DNA of 6,699 nucleotides from Alphaproteobacteria bacterium (GTDB taxonomy: Bacteria > Pseudomonadota > Alphaproteobacteria > JAJFFI01), in contig JAJFFI010000443.1 of the NCBI GenBank assembly GCA_021776755.1, forward strand, positions 1 through 6,699, read 5' to 3'. Below the pieces are notes generated by a model. The model had not been told where the DNA came from, ran no database searches, and saw only the letters and a list, made by a program, of their open reading frames with translations. Below are positions 1 to 6,404 of the stretch, in pieces. A program made the translations under genes and the position numbers. Numbering within the stretch: position 1 is the first letter of the stretch; each line of letters starts with the position of its first letter.

Positions 1-406
1 AGCTGATGATCTCGACCGGCGCGCCGGTCGCGGCTTCAAGCGCGGCGCATTCGGTGCCGGCAGCCGCATCCAGCGCATCCGGATCGTCGGGATAGAGTGC
101 GGCATCGAGGTGCAGCCCGAGGGTGTGGCCGTGGCCCCGCAAGACATCGAGACTTGCCCGGGAGGCGGCGGCGAAGGGGTTGTACATCTCGGTCCGCAGC
201 AGCACGAAATACTGTGCGGCGACGCCAAGATCGGCCTCGATAGCGGCAATCGGTTCGGCGGCCTGCAGCGACATGTCGAGGTCGTGGCGGAGGATCAGGT
301 GCTTCGCCGCGGGGTCGGCTTCGGCATAGCCACGGGCTGTGTAGCCCCGCCCGAGCAGGTCTTCGAGCAGGGCGCGATAGCCGGCGCGGGTGAAATCAGC
401 CGGCAT
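1..406 (-). CDS. NodB-like polysaccharide-deacetylase-family protein, N-terminal part (3' end outside window)
   Basis: An open frame runs from the ATG at 406 to the left edge without a stop, giving 135 residues that begin MPADFTRAGYRALLEDLLGRG. The key segment is LILRHDLDMSLQAAEPIAAIE (37-57), then VAAQYFVLLRTEMYN (62-76) and LRGHGHTLGLHLDA (89-102). This pattern, RHDxDxS, then YFxLLxxxxYN, then GHxxGLHxD, is that of a NodB-fold family often called polysaccharide deacetylase-like, in which Asp42 and Asp44 replace the TFDDG motif and His99 is a candidate metal ligand. I see no signal peptide, so it may be cytoplasmic and act on a soluble precursor. Whether it hydrolyses an N-acetyl group is unproven; many of these relatives are uncharacterised. 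The C-terminal catalytic part is missing from the window. Confidence 0.78.
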   Translation of the reverse strand, partial: MPADFTRAGYRALLEDLLGRGYTARGYAEADPAAKHLILRHDLDMSLQAAEPIAAIEADLGVAAQYFVLLRTEMYNPFAAASRASLDVLRGHGHTLGLHLDAALYPDDPDALDAAAGTECAALEAATGAPVEIIS

Positions 407-2102
407 GGCTGCGCCTCTGGTTGCCGATTGCACGGCCGCCGAAGTCGAGACCCCAGGTGGCGAGATAGGCCTCCGTTTGCCAGGCAATGCCGTGGCGCGC
501 ACCGCGCCGGTCTGCCGCGACCTGCCGGTACGGGACAATGGCCGAGTGCGAGCCGCCTTCCATCCAGTAACGAAACAGGCGGCGTTCGTTGCGGTGCCAG
601 GCCTCGCGGCCGAGCGGCGCATGAAGCGCCTTGCCGGCCCAGCGGAGCGGGCGGATCCAGGCCGGCCGGATGGTCTTGGCGTTGACCGGCACATCCTGCC
701 AGACGCCGCCCCAGTCGGCGGTCTCCAGCATGCCGGCATAGAGCTTCTGGCCCACCTTGCCCGCGAGCGGGATGGCTTCGAAGAAATCGAGATAGGCCTT
801 GTCCCAAAGCGGCATTCGCCAGTCATGGCCGAGATATTCGTAGATCCGCTGGCCGGTAATGACGTACTTGCACTGGCGGTCCTGGAACTCTGCATATTCG
901 TAAAGGCCGTAGTCGTCTTCCGGGTCGGCCGGGGCGGCGCCGGCACGCGCGAGCGAAGCCGTCAACTGCGCCGCGATCGACCCCTTTGCTTCCGGCGAAC
1001 GGAGGGCCTGCCAGAGGGCGAAGTGCTTGTCGTAGATAGCAGCGACGATCATCTCGAGGCGAGCCTGCTCATCGAGTCCGGAGGGCGGCGTTCGCATTGA
1101 GGGCACGATATGGAGGCCGGAGATATAGTCCCCGCTGTTGCCGTTGCAGAGCACGGCGTCTTCCGGGATATAGCCGTCGGCCTTCAGCACCTGTATCTGC
1201 GGCAGGTCCTGGACGAAGGGCACGGACTGCAGGCTGTCGGCGAACCGGTTGTAGGCGCGCCAGTCCGCGCTTGCGTAGTGCTGGCGCATGAAGCCCGGAT
1301 CGACCGGCACGAAGCGCCAGTCGTAGCCGAGCCGCGCGGCAATCGCCTTGCTGGTCAGCGCTTCATGGTTGCCAGGCCTGCCATAGGCGAAGGTGCGGAC
1401 GTTGTCGTAGCCGAGGTGCCGGGCCGCACTGACGATGAGCCGCGAGTCGCGCCCGGCCGACAGCGGCACCACGAGCATGCGGCCGTCGAGGCCGCGCATC
1501 ATGTCGTCGATGATCGCCAGCGTGAGTTCGGCGAGTTGCGGTTCGGCCCGGGCCACATCGTAGGCAGGCTTGTCGGCGCGCCAGGGCCGGTAGGTGTAGT
1601 AGCGGTGCCGCGCGCCGGACGTTCCGTCGGTGAACAGCACGAACTCACCGGGACCGAGTTGATTGACCGCCGGGAAGAGCGTCGCCACGTCAACCGTGTA
1701 TCCCGCCATGCCGAGCGCCAGGCCGGCGTCCGGGTCGGCGTCCTCCGGACCAAGGCCCAGGCGATCTGCCAGACGTGCTGCCTGATCGTCGATCACCGGG
1801 CCGTCTGGCATGTCGGCCCAGGCAACGGGGATGCTGCGCACCCAGTCGACGGCGGCGAACGCCCAGCCGGGGCCGGTCGCGGCGATGGCGAAGAAACCGT
1901 CGAGGCCGCCGAGGAGCGCCTCGATGCCGCCTGCTGACGGGAGCGAAGGCAGCGCGGCGATGGCCTTTGCGGCGGATGCGACCTTGCCGTGACCCTTGAT
2001 CCAGACCGTCACCGGGCCGTGGGACTCGCGCCGCCAGCCGAACTCTTCCCGGATGGCGATTTTCACTGGCGCGGTCGCCGGTTTTTCGGCTGCGAGCGTC
2101 AC
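396..2102 (-). CDS. Asparagine synthase-like amidotransferase without the glutaminase cysteine
   Basis: The start is taken as the GTG at 2102, which forms a GTGA overlap with the PIG-L stop and gives 568 residues; the ATG at 2153 would lie inside the PIG-L gene, and no good ribosome binding site precedes either. Residues 13-170 keep a class II glutaminase-like shape (GGLDGFFAIAATGPGWAFAA at 65-84) but no cysteine follows the start, so glutamine hydrolysis is unlikely. The synthetase domain is clear: the pyrophosphate loop PLSAGRDSRLI (213-223, for the usual SGGxDS), GNHEALTSKAIAARLG (244-259), GNSGDYISG (321-329) and a C-terminal block with YEYLGHDWRMPLWDKAYLDFF (421-441). Relatives in surface polysaccharide clusters, such as WbpS, are linked to amidation of uronic acids. 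Here it may use ammonia or another amine to amidate a sugar carboxylate, after adenylation by ATP; the substrate is not known. Confidence 0.87.
   Translation of the reverse strand: MTLAAEKPATAPVKIAIREEFGWRRESHGPVTVWIKGHGKVASAAKAIAALPSLPSAGGIEALLGGLDGFFAIAATGPGWAFAAVDWVRSIPVAWADMPDGPVIDDQAARLADRLGLGPEDADPDAGLALGMAGYTVDVATLFPAVNQLGPGEFVLFTDGTSGARHRYYTYRPWRADKPAYDVARAEPQLAELTLAIIDDMMRGLDGRMLVVPLSAGRDSRLIVSAARHLGYDNVRTFAYGRPGNHEALTSKAIAARLGYDWRFVPVDPGFMRQHYASADWRAYNRFADSLQSVPFVQDLPQIQVLKADGYIPEDAVLCNGNSGDYISGLHIVPSMRTPPSGLDEQARLEMIVAAIYDKHFALWQALRSPEAKGSIAAQLTASLARAGAAPADPEDDYGLYEYAEFQDRQCKYVITGQRIYEYLGHDWRMPLWDKAYLDFFEAIPLAGKVGQKLYAGMLETADWGGVWQDVPVNAKTIRPAWIRPLRWAGKALHAPLGREAWHRNERRLFRYWMEGGSHSAIVPYRQVAADRRGARHGIAWQTEAYLATWGLDFGGRAIGNQRRSHAG
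414..418 (-). promoter_or_regulatory. Ribosome binding site (AGAGG) for the NodB-like gene
   Basis: AGAGG lies 7 bases before the ATG at 406, inside the end of the asparagine-synthase-like gene. It supports the start of the left-edge gene, whose first 11 bases (ATGCCGGCTGA) overlap the upstream stop. Confidence 0.55.
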
Positions 2103-2782
2103 CGGGTCACACGTCTCACAAGCGCGAAAGCCTCGGCCGCCGCGGCACCGCACTGCATGCCGCGGGTGCGGGCAAGCGCGTGGATGCCCTCGACCGAGCG
2201 CGGGTGCGGCCAGTCCCGGAGCTCGCCTTCATAGGCGGCGAGGGCGTCGGCCTTGCGGTCGATGGTCGCGGCGACATCGACAAAGACTGTCGGCTCGAAC
2301 GGCGCCAGCGGCGGGGCGGCCCATTCGGTCGACGAATTCACCTCGCACGCGACGATATCGCGGCTGCCGGTGCCGGGGAGCGGGCGGAACGCCGTCAGTA
2401 CCCCCTGATGGGTGAGCCGATGGTCGATGTTCAGATCGCCGCCGTGGTGGGTGAAGATCGTTTCAGGTCCGTCACCATCGAAGGTTTCGGCGAACGCCTC
2501 GACCCGCCGGATGATGTCGTGCAGGGCGACGGTGTCCATGCGGTTGTCGGGGAAATCCGCGAACTCGATGCTGGCCGCGCCGAGGATTTCGGCGGCGGCC
2601 CGCCCCTGTTTGCGCAGGGCTTCGATGGCCGCGGGGTCGGTCTGGCCGCGAGATTCGAGACCGGTCGCCAGAATGAGGATGCGGACCTCCGCACCCTCGC
2701 CGGCCAGACGCGCGAGGGTCGCGCCGGCACCGAGGACCTCATCGTCAGGATGGGCGAATATCGCGGCAATCTGGCGGGTCAT
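2099..2782 (-). CDS. PIG-L/LmbE family zinc-dependent deacetylase
   Basis: The protein has 227 residues, normal for this family. The N-terminal metal motif AHPDDEVLG (10-18) and the second motif THHGGDLNIDHRLTH (111-125) are both intact; by analogy with MshB-type enzymes, His11, Asp14 and His121 should bind zinc and Asp13 should act as the general base. The early IAAIFAHPDDE strand and VRILILATG (33-41) give the Rossmann-like core. Family members remove N-acetyl groups from amino sugars such as GlcNAc-PI, GlcNAc-Ins and antibiotic intermediates, in the cytoplasm. No signal peptide is seen. Next to an aminotransferase and a GNAT domain, it probably frees an amino group on a sugar or nucleotide-sugar so that another group can be attached. 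The gene starts in an ATGA overlap with the aminotransferase and ends in a GTGA overlap with the next gene. Confidence 0.93.
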   Translation of the reverse strand: MTRQIAAIFAHPDDEVLGAGATLARLAGEGAEVRILILATGLESRGQTDPAAIEALRKQGRAAAEILGAASIEFADFPDNRMDTVALHDIIRRVEAFAETFDGDGPETIFTHHGGDLNIDHRLTHQGVLTAFRPLPGTGSRDIVACEVNSSTEWAAPPLAPFEPTVFVDVAATIDRKADALAAYEGELRDWPHPRSVEGIHALARTRGMQCGAAAAEAFALVRRVTR

Positions 2783-4116
2783 TCGGCGGCGTCCTTCGGC
2801 TTGATGATCGGACCGGTATTCTGGCGTACCTGAAACACGGGCTCGACCGGCGCGCCCCTGAGCCGGGCGGCGGGATCGTTGCTGCGGAGCGCCGCGGCGA
2901 CGCGGGCCATGGCGCGGTCGAAGGCGGCCAGCGTCTCGCCGATGACCTGCGGATCGTCATGGGCGAGGCTCAGATTGAATGTCGCCATGAACAGCAGACC
3001 TTCGGCCACCAGTTCCTGGCGCAACAGACTGGTGGTGACGGTGCGGTCGGCCCGGCCCTCGCCGGTCGGCAGCACAGCGGGCAACCAGTCGGGGCCCTTG
3101 GTGAGATACTCGGCGTCGATCTCATGCGCCTTCAGGATTTTGGCGGCACCGTCGCGCAGCTTGACGCCGGTCGCGGCGATGCGCGCGGGGCCGCTATCGC
3201 GTTCGAGTTTGTCCAAGGTCGCGATCGAGGCAGCCAATGACAATGCCTCGCCGCCGAACGTGCCCGAGAAGAATATCTTGTCCATGAATGCCATGATGTC
3301 GCGCCGGCCGACGATAGCCGAGATCGGCATGCCGTTGCCCATCGCCTTGCCGAAGGCGGCGAGATCGGGTGTCACGCCATAGGCTTCCTGCGCGCCGCCC
3401 ATGCCAATCCGGAAGCCGGTGACGATCTCGTCGAACACCAGAACCACGCCATGTTCGTCGCAAAGCGCGCGAATAGCCTCAAGGAACCCCGGCGCAGGGG
3501 CGTCGAGCCCGGCGGGCTCCATGATGACGGCGGCGTACTCGCCGGGGGCTGCCTTCAGGAGTGACGCGAGCGAGTCCGCGTCATTGAACGTGAAGGCCGA
3601 TGAGAGGTCGCGCACCGCCTGGGGCACGCCGAGGTGCCGGGCGGTGGTGCCGATATACCAGTCATGCCAGCCGTGATAGCCCGCAAGTGCGATGCGGTCG
3701 CGGCCGGTGTAGGCGCGGGCGAGACGGACCGCGGCCGACGTTGCGTCCGACCCGTTTTTGCCGAAGCGCACCATCTCGGCGCAGGGGATCAATCTGACCA
3801 GACGTTCGGCCAGCTCGGCTTCAAGTTCGGTCGCCAGCGAGAACGAGATGCCCTTGTCGAGCTGTGCCCGGATCGCGGCGTCCACGTCAGGGTCGCGGTA
3901 CCCGAGCACGACCGGCAACAGGCCCAGCACGTAATCGATGTATTCGTTGCCGTCGACATCCGTCACCCGGCACCCGTCGCCGCGATCGAGGAACAGCGGC
4001 GAGGCCCCGCCGACATATTGCATCGCCGACTTCGAAAACGTCTGCGAGGCCAGCGGCACGGTCTCGAGCGCGCGTACGTAAAGCGCCTGGCTCTTGTCGA
4101 AAATGCGGTCAGCCAT
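2779..4116 (-). CDS. Class III PLP-dependent aminotransferase (glutamate-1-semialdehyde aminomutase-like)
   Basis: The 445-residue protein is full length for the family. Visible landmarks are DRGDGCRVTDVDGNEYIDYV (44-63), the phosphate-binding GKNGSDATSAAVRLAR (119-134), YHGWHDWYIG (147-156), the cofactor-ring aspartate 229 in VLVFDEIVTGFR, the PLP lysine 257 in AAFGKAMGNGMPISAIVG, and SGTFGGEALSLAA (284-296). Fold and motifs are those of HemL-type enzymes, but the sugar-cluster context argues against a housekeeping tetrapyrrole role. It more likely places an amino group on a sugar, a keto acid or a side group that is later attached. As I recall, HemL-like aminotransferases are found beside or fused to SpsF-like cytidylyltransferases in other glycan clusters, which fits its position here. 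The last roughly 30 residues, after about 415, look like a low-complexity tail outside the core fold. The stop overlaps the next ATG as ATGA. Confidence 0.93.
   Translation of the reverse strand: MADRIFDKSQALYVRALETVPLASQTFSKSAMQYVGGASPLFLDRGDGCRVTDVDGNEYIDYVLGLLPVVLGYRDPDVDAAIRAQLDKGISFSLATELEAELAERLVRLIPCAEMVRFGKNGSDATSAAVRLARAYTGRDRIALAGYHGWHDWYIGTTARHLGVPQAVRDLSSAFTFNDADSLASLLKAAPGEYAAVIMEPAGLDAPAPGFLEAIRALCDEHGVVLVFDEIVTGFRIGMGGAQEAYGVTPDLAAFGKAMGNGMPISAIVGRRDIMAFMDKIFFSGTFGGEALSLAASIATLDKLERDSGPARIAATGVKLRDGAAKILKAHEIDAEYLTKGPDWLPAVLPTGEGRADRTVTTSLLRQELVAEGLLFMATFNLSLAHDDPQVIGETLAAFDRAMARVAAALRSNDPAARLRGAPVEPVFQVRQNTGPIIKPKDAAE
2792..2796 (-). promoter_or_regulatory. Ribosome binding site (AAGGA) for the PIG-L deacetylase gene
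   Basis: AAGGA lies 9 bases before the ATG at 2782, within the 3' end of the aminotransferase gene. It is the strongest ribosome binding site in the window and supports the ATGA-overlap start. Confidence 0.6.
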
Positions 4117-5320
4117 TGGCGGGCCTCGCGGCCGGTTGCTCGCGGGTCAGGATCAGGTGATCCGGCATGACCCGCGCCAATCCGAACCCTGCGCGCGCGA
4201 ACAGGCGGCGTGACGGCATGTTCCCCGGCCGCACGCGGGCGATCATCGGAACCTCAGGCCAGAGGCCCGCGCATTCGCTGGCTGCAACTTCGATCATCTG
4301 GCATGCAACCCCTGCACCCCGCGCTTCCTGCGCGAGAAAAACGTCGACTTCGAGCCCGGATTGGCGCTTTTCGACGCGGACCTGGCCAACCGGTTTCTCG
4401 GCGACCTCGGCAATCCAGATGGCCGTGTCCGGATCGTTAAGCTGCTTCCTGAGCCAGCCAACGTGTGTGTCCCAGTCAATTTCTGTTTCGGTATGTAACT
4501 TGCCATTCAGGCTGTCGGGATGATTTACCCAGTCAAAAAGCAGCCGGTCATCGTCCTGGCTCGCCTTGCGCAAAACCGGCCGGTCGAGCGCTTTGTCCGG
4601 AGTGTCGCCCAGCAACTCCGGCACCCGTGTTGCGAGCGCGACCGCGTCGAGCCACCCGAAGCCATCCGGCAACTGCCGCACATACGCCCGAACCCGCCGC
4701 AGGTCCTCGGGATAGTCGACCGTCCACCGAAGATGACTGAAATCTGCGGGACCCTTCATCTGACCCACACTGAAGTCTCCGGTGGGAACGTCCTCATAGA
4801 AACCCGTTCGCATGTAGGGCGTCACATGCTCGCGCTGAAAGGGTAGATCGGCCTCCCGGTCGGTGATTTCCAACGTGTCCCGCGTGAAAATTTCGATATC
4901 GAGCCCATCGGGATAGGTGCGGTCCAGCGAATTGGTGAAAAAATCGAAATCGCCATTCTGAAACCCGGAGACAGCCTGATCGATCAGTGCCGGGTCCATC
5001 ATCGGGCAGTCCGCGGTAAGCCGGATGATGGCGCTGGCATCGAACTCGCGCGCTGCGCCGGCATACCGTCCGAGCACGTCCATTTCGTCCCCCCGAAACA
5101 CCGGTACCTGCATGTCCTTGCATAGCGCCGCAACCGGATCGTCCTCGGCATTTGTCGTGGTCGCGATGACGATGCCAGAGATGTCGGCGGCACGGGACAC
5201 ACGATCCAGCATGAACGCAAGCGCGGGCTTGCCATTCAGGTCGGCAAGCACCTTGCCCGGCAGACGGGTGGACGTCATCCGCGCCTGAATGATGATGGTG
5301 GGTATTGCATTCGGGGCCAC
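4109..5320 (-). CDS. SpsF-like cytidylyltransferase fused to a GNAT acyltransferase
   Basis: The protein has 403 residues from the GTG at 5320 and two domains. Residues 7 to about 235 are a CMP-KDO-synthetase/SpsF-type nucleotidyltransferase: the nucleotide loop IIIQARMTSTRLPGKVL (9-25), FRGDEMDVLGRY (75-86), the metal-binding RLTADCPMMDP (100-110), YPDGLDIE (136-143), REHVTPYM (163-170) and LRWTVDYPEDL (197-207). Residues about 249-395 are a GNAT acetyltransferase: LRKASQDDDRLLFDWVNHP, the EKPVGQVRV strand (308-316), the acyl-CoA loop QEARGAGVA (331-339) and NMPSRRLFARAGF near the end. The LLFDWxNxP start followed by IDWDTHVGWL resembles PseH, the pseudaminic acid pathway N-acetyltransferase. 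The first domain would load a sugar acid onto CMP; the second would acylate an amino group on the sugar. The stop overlaps the next start by 8 bases. The domain assignments are firm, the substrates unknown. Confidence 0.9.
   Translation of the reverse strand: MAPNAIPTIIIQARMTSTRLPGKVLADLNGKPALAFMLDRVSRAADISGIVIATTTNAEDDPVAALCKDMQVPVFRGDEMDVLGRYAGAAREFDASAIIRLTADCPMMDPALIDQAVSGFQNGDFDFFTNSLDRTYPDGLDIEIFTRDTLEITDREADLPFQREHVTPYMRTGFYEDVPTGDFSVGQMKGPADFSHLRWTVDYPEDLRRVRAYVRQLPDGFGWLDAVALATRVPELLGDTPDKALDRPVLRKASQDDDRLLFDWVNHPDSLNGKLHTETEIDWDTHVGWLRKQLNDPDTAIWIAEVAEKPVGQVRVEKRQSGLEVDVFLAQEARGAGVACQMIEVAASECAGLWPEVPMIARVRPGNMPSRRLFARAGFGLARVMPDHLILTREQPAARPANG
4124..4127 (-). promoter_or_regulatory. 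Ribosome binding site (GAGG) for the aminotransferase gene
   Basis: GAGG sits 7 bases before the ATG at 4116, inside the end of the upstream gene. It supports that start and the 8-base overlap ATGGCTGA between the two genes. Confidence 0.55.
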
Positions 5321-5328
5321 AGCGGCTG

Positions 5329-5332
5329 TCCT
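5329..5332 (-). promoter_or_regulatory. Ribosome binding site (AGGA) that sets the GTG start at 5320
   Basis: AGGA lies 8 bases before the GTG at 5320 and overlaps the TAG stop of the ATP-grasp gene. This supports GTG 5320 as the start of the cytidylyltransferase-GNAT gene over the ATG at 5407, which would sit 77 bases inside the upstream gene and add 29 arginine-rich residues that do not look like part of the domain. Confidence 0.65.
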
Positions 5333-6404
5333 ACGCCGGCCCTGCGCCGGTCTCTGACGGGTGCGGCACCGGATCGCCCACCGAGAGGGCTTTGTACGGT
5401 ACGACACTCCGCGGCGCTATCGGAGGAAGTTCGGGGAGGGGCTCTCCCTTGGCCAGCGAGACGAGGTCGTCCAGAATCGGCACACCTCCTGCGATTGCCG
5501 AAGGCATGCTGCCGCTCGGACGTGGGTTCAGTTCGATGATTGCGGGCTCCCCTTGGCGATCCGTCATGACGTCGAAATCGTAAAGCCAGGTCAGTCCGAC
5601 GGCTTCCGCGGTCCGTCTTCCAAGCTCGATCAGCCGCGGGTCCATCACAATGTCATTGCCCTCGAAGGGCACACCACCGGGATTGTGCCGGCGGCGCGGA
5701 ACGATACGGAGCGCCGTGCCCGCTGACGCGAGAACGTCGATGTCGTAGGCCGGAGTGAGCAGTCGCTCCATGACGATGACGGGGGCCAGTTCCGCGGCGC
5801 GCTCCAGATAAGCGCCCATGAAGGTTTCCAGATCGAGATGTATTTCGCGGCCGTGATTAACGGGCAGGGCGCCGCGAACGTCATTTCGAATGACGAAAAT
5901 ATCCCGCCCGCCCCTGGAATTCGCCGGCTTGAGGGCGGCCTCGCCGGTTTCGCGTACGATCTCTCTGATAGCGGCCTCGACCTCGGGTCCTGAGTTCGCC
6001 ATCGCCCAACGTGCGACCGGAAGGCCGAGTTCCGACAGCAGCGCATAGGATTTTGCCTTGTCCGACATGACCCGGAGCATCTCGGCCGGTGCGCAGGCAA
6101 GAACGGCACCTTCTGCCTCGACAATGTCCTTTGCCTCCGACAGGGCCAGCGCCTCTTCATCCGACCAGGGCAGGACAAGGTCGACTTTGTGCGTGCGCAC
6201 GATGTCGGCAATTGCCGTAACGTATTCCGGCGCATCGCCAGCCGGCACCTTTAGAAACGCGTCGGCGAAATGCCCTGAAGCCCCCGATGGCGCCATGTCC
6301 GTGGCCACGACGGAAATCCGATGACGCTCGCTCCCCTTCAGGTAGCGTATCGCTTGCGGCACGAGCGGGCCGCTGGCAGAGGTGAGGAGAACCGTATAGG
6401 CCAT
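5331..6404 (-). CDS. ATP-grasp family ligase (CarB-like)
   Basis: The protein has 357 residues. The ATG at 6404 is chosen because it overlaps the upstream stop as TGATG and has an AGG 7 bases before it; longer frames run into the synthase gene. Residues 1-110 form a Rossmann-like pre-ATP-grasp domain (VLLTSASG at 5-12, DLVLPWSDEEAL at 75-86). The ATP-grasp fold follows: DKAKSYALLSELGLPV at 115-130, a likely ATP-binding lysine at 159 in ALKPANSRGG, an acidic strand VIVMERLL at 209-216, and the metal-binding signature ELNPRPSG at 291-298. Such enzymes activate a carboxylate as an acyl phosphate and join it to an amine or thiol. Single-unit CarB-like members are frequent in sugar clusters and mostly unassigned. 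Its place between a nonulosonate synthase and a cytidylyltransferase suggests that it modifies the same sugar, perhaps by forming an amide; that role is inference. Ten bases separate it from the next gene. Confidence 0.9.
   Translation of the reverse strand: MAYTVLLTSASGPLVPQAIRYLKGSERHRISVVATDMAPSGASGHFADAFLKVPAGDAPEYVTAIADIVRTHKVDLVLPWSDEEALALSEAKDIVEAEGAVLACAPAEMLRVMSDKAKSYALLSELGLPVARWAMANSGPEVEAAIREIVRETGEAALKPANSRGGRDIFVIRNDVRGALPVNHGREIHLDLETFMGAYLERAAELAPVIVMERLLTPAYDIDVLASAGTALRIVPRRRHNPGGVPFEGNDIVMDPRLIELGRRTAEAVGLTWLYDFDVMTDRQGEPAIIELNPRPSGSMPSAIAGGVPILDDLVSLAKGEPLPELPPIAPRSVVPYKALSVGDPVPHPSETGAGPA

Noticed and set aside
390..1100. Plus-strand open frame at the left side
   Set aside because: It is antisense to the conserved C-terminal block of the asparagine-synthase-like protein and shows no domain.
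1110..1937. Long plus-strand open frame opposite the asparagine-synthase-like gene
   Set aside because: Its translation is valine-, arginine- and glycine-rich with no recognisable motif, as expected from the antisense of a GC-rich gene, and the minus strand carries clear domain motifs.
396..2102. Housekeeping asparagine synthetase (AsnB)
   Set aside because: The catalytic cysteine is missing, the pyrophosphate loop is altered and the gene sits among glycan genes.
2103..2153. ATG start at 2153 for the asparagine-synthase-like gene
   Set aside because: The 17 extra residues read in the PIG-L gene and show no family similarity; the GTGA junction at 2099-2102 fits the packing of the other genes.
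2180..2833. Plus-strand open frame opposite the PIG-L gene
   Set aside because: It is a shadow of the deacetylase frame; the zinc motifs are on the minus strand.
2779..4116. True HemL for tetrapyrrole synthesis
   Set aside because: The motifs fit the superfamily, but the gene is embedded with overlaps in a sugar-modification operon, so a housekeeping role is unlikely though not excluded.
3634..4170. Plus-strand open frame opposite the aminotransferase
   Set aside because: It mirrors the highly conserved PLP enzyme, spans a gene junction and has no motif or credible ribosome binding site.
5321..5330. Promoter or terminator in the only intergenic gap
   Set aside because: Ten bases are too few for either, and the gap is taken up by ribosome-binding spacing.
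5321..5407. ATG start at 5407 for the cytidylyltransferase-GNAT gene
   Set aside because: It adds 29 basic residues and overlaps the ATP-grasp gene by 77 bases, while the GTG at 5320 has AGGA 8 bases upstream and begins just before the conserved IIIQAR strand.
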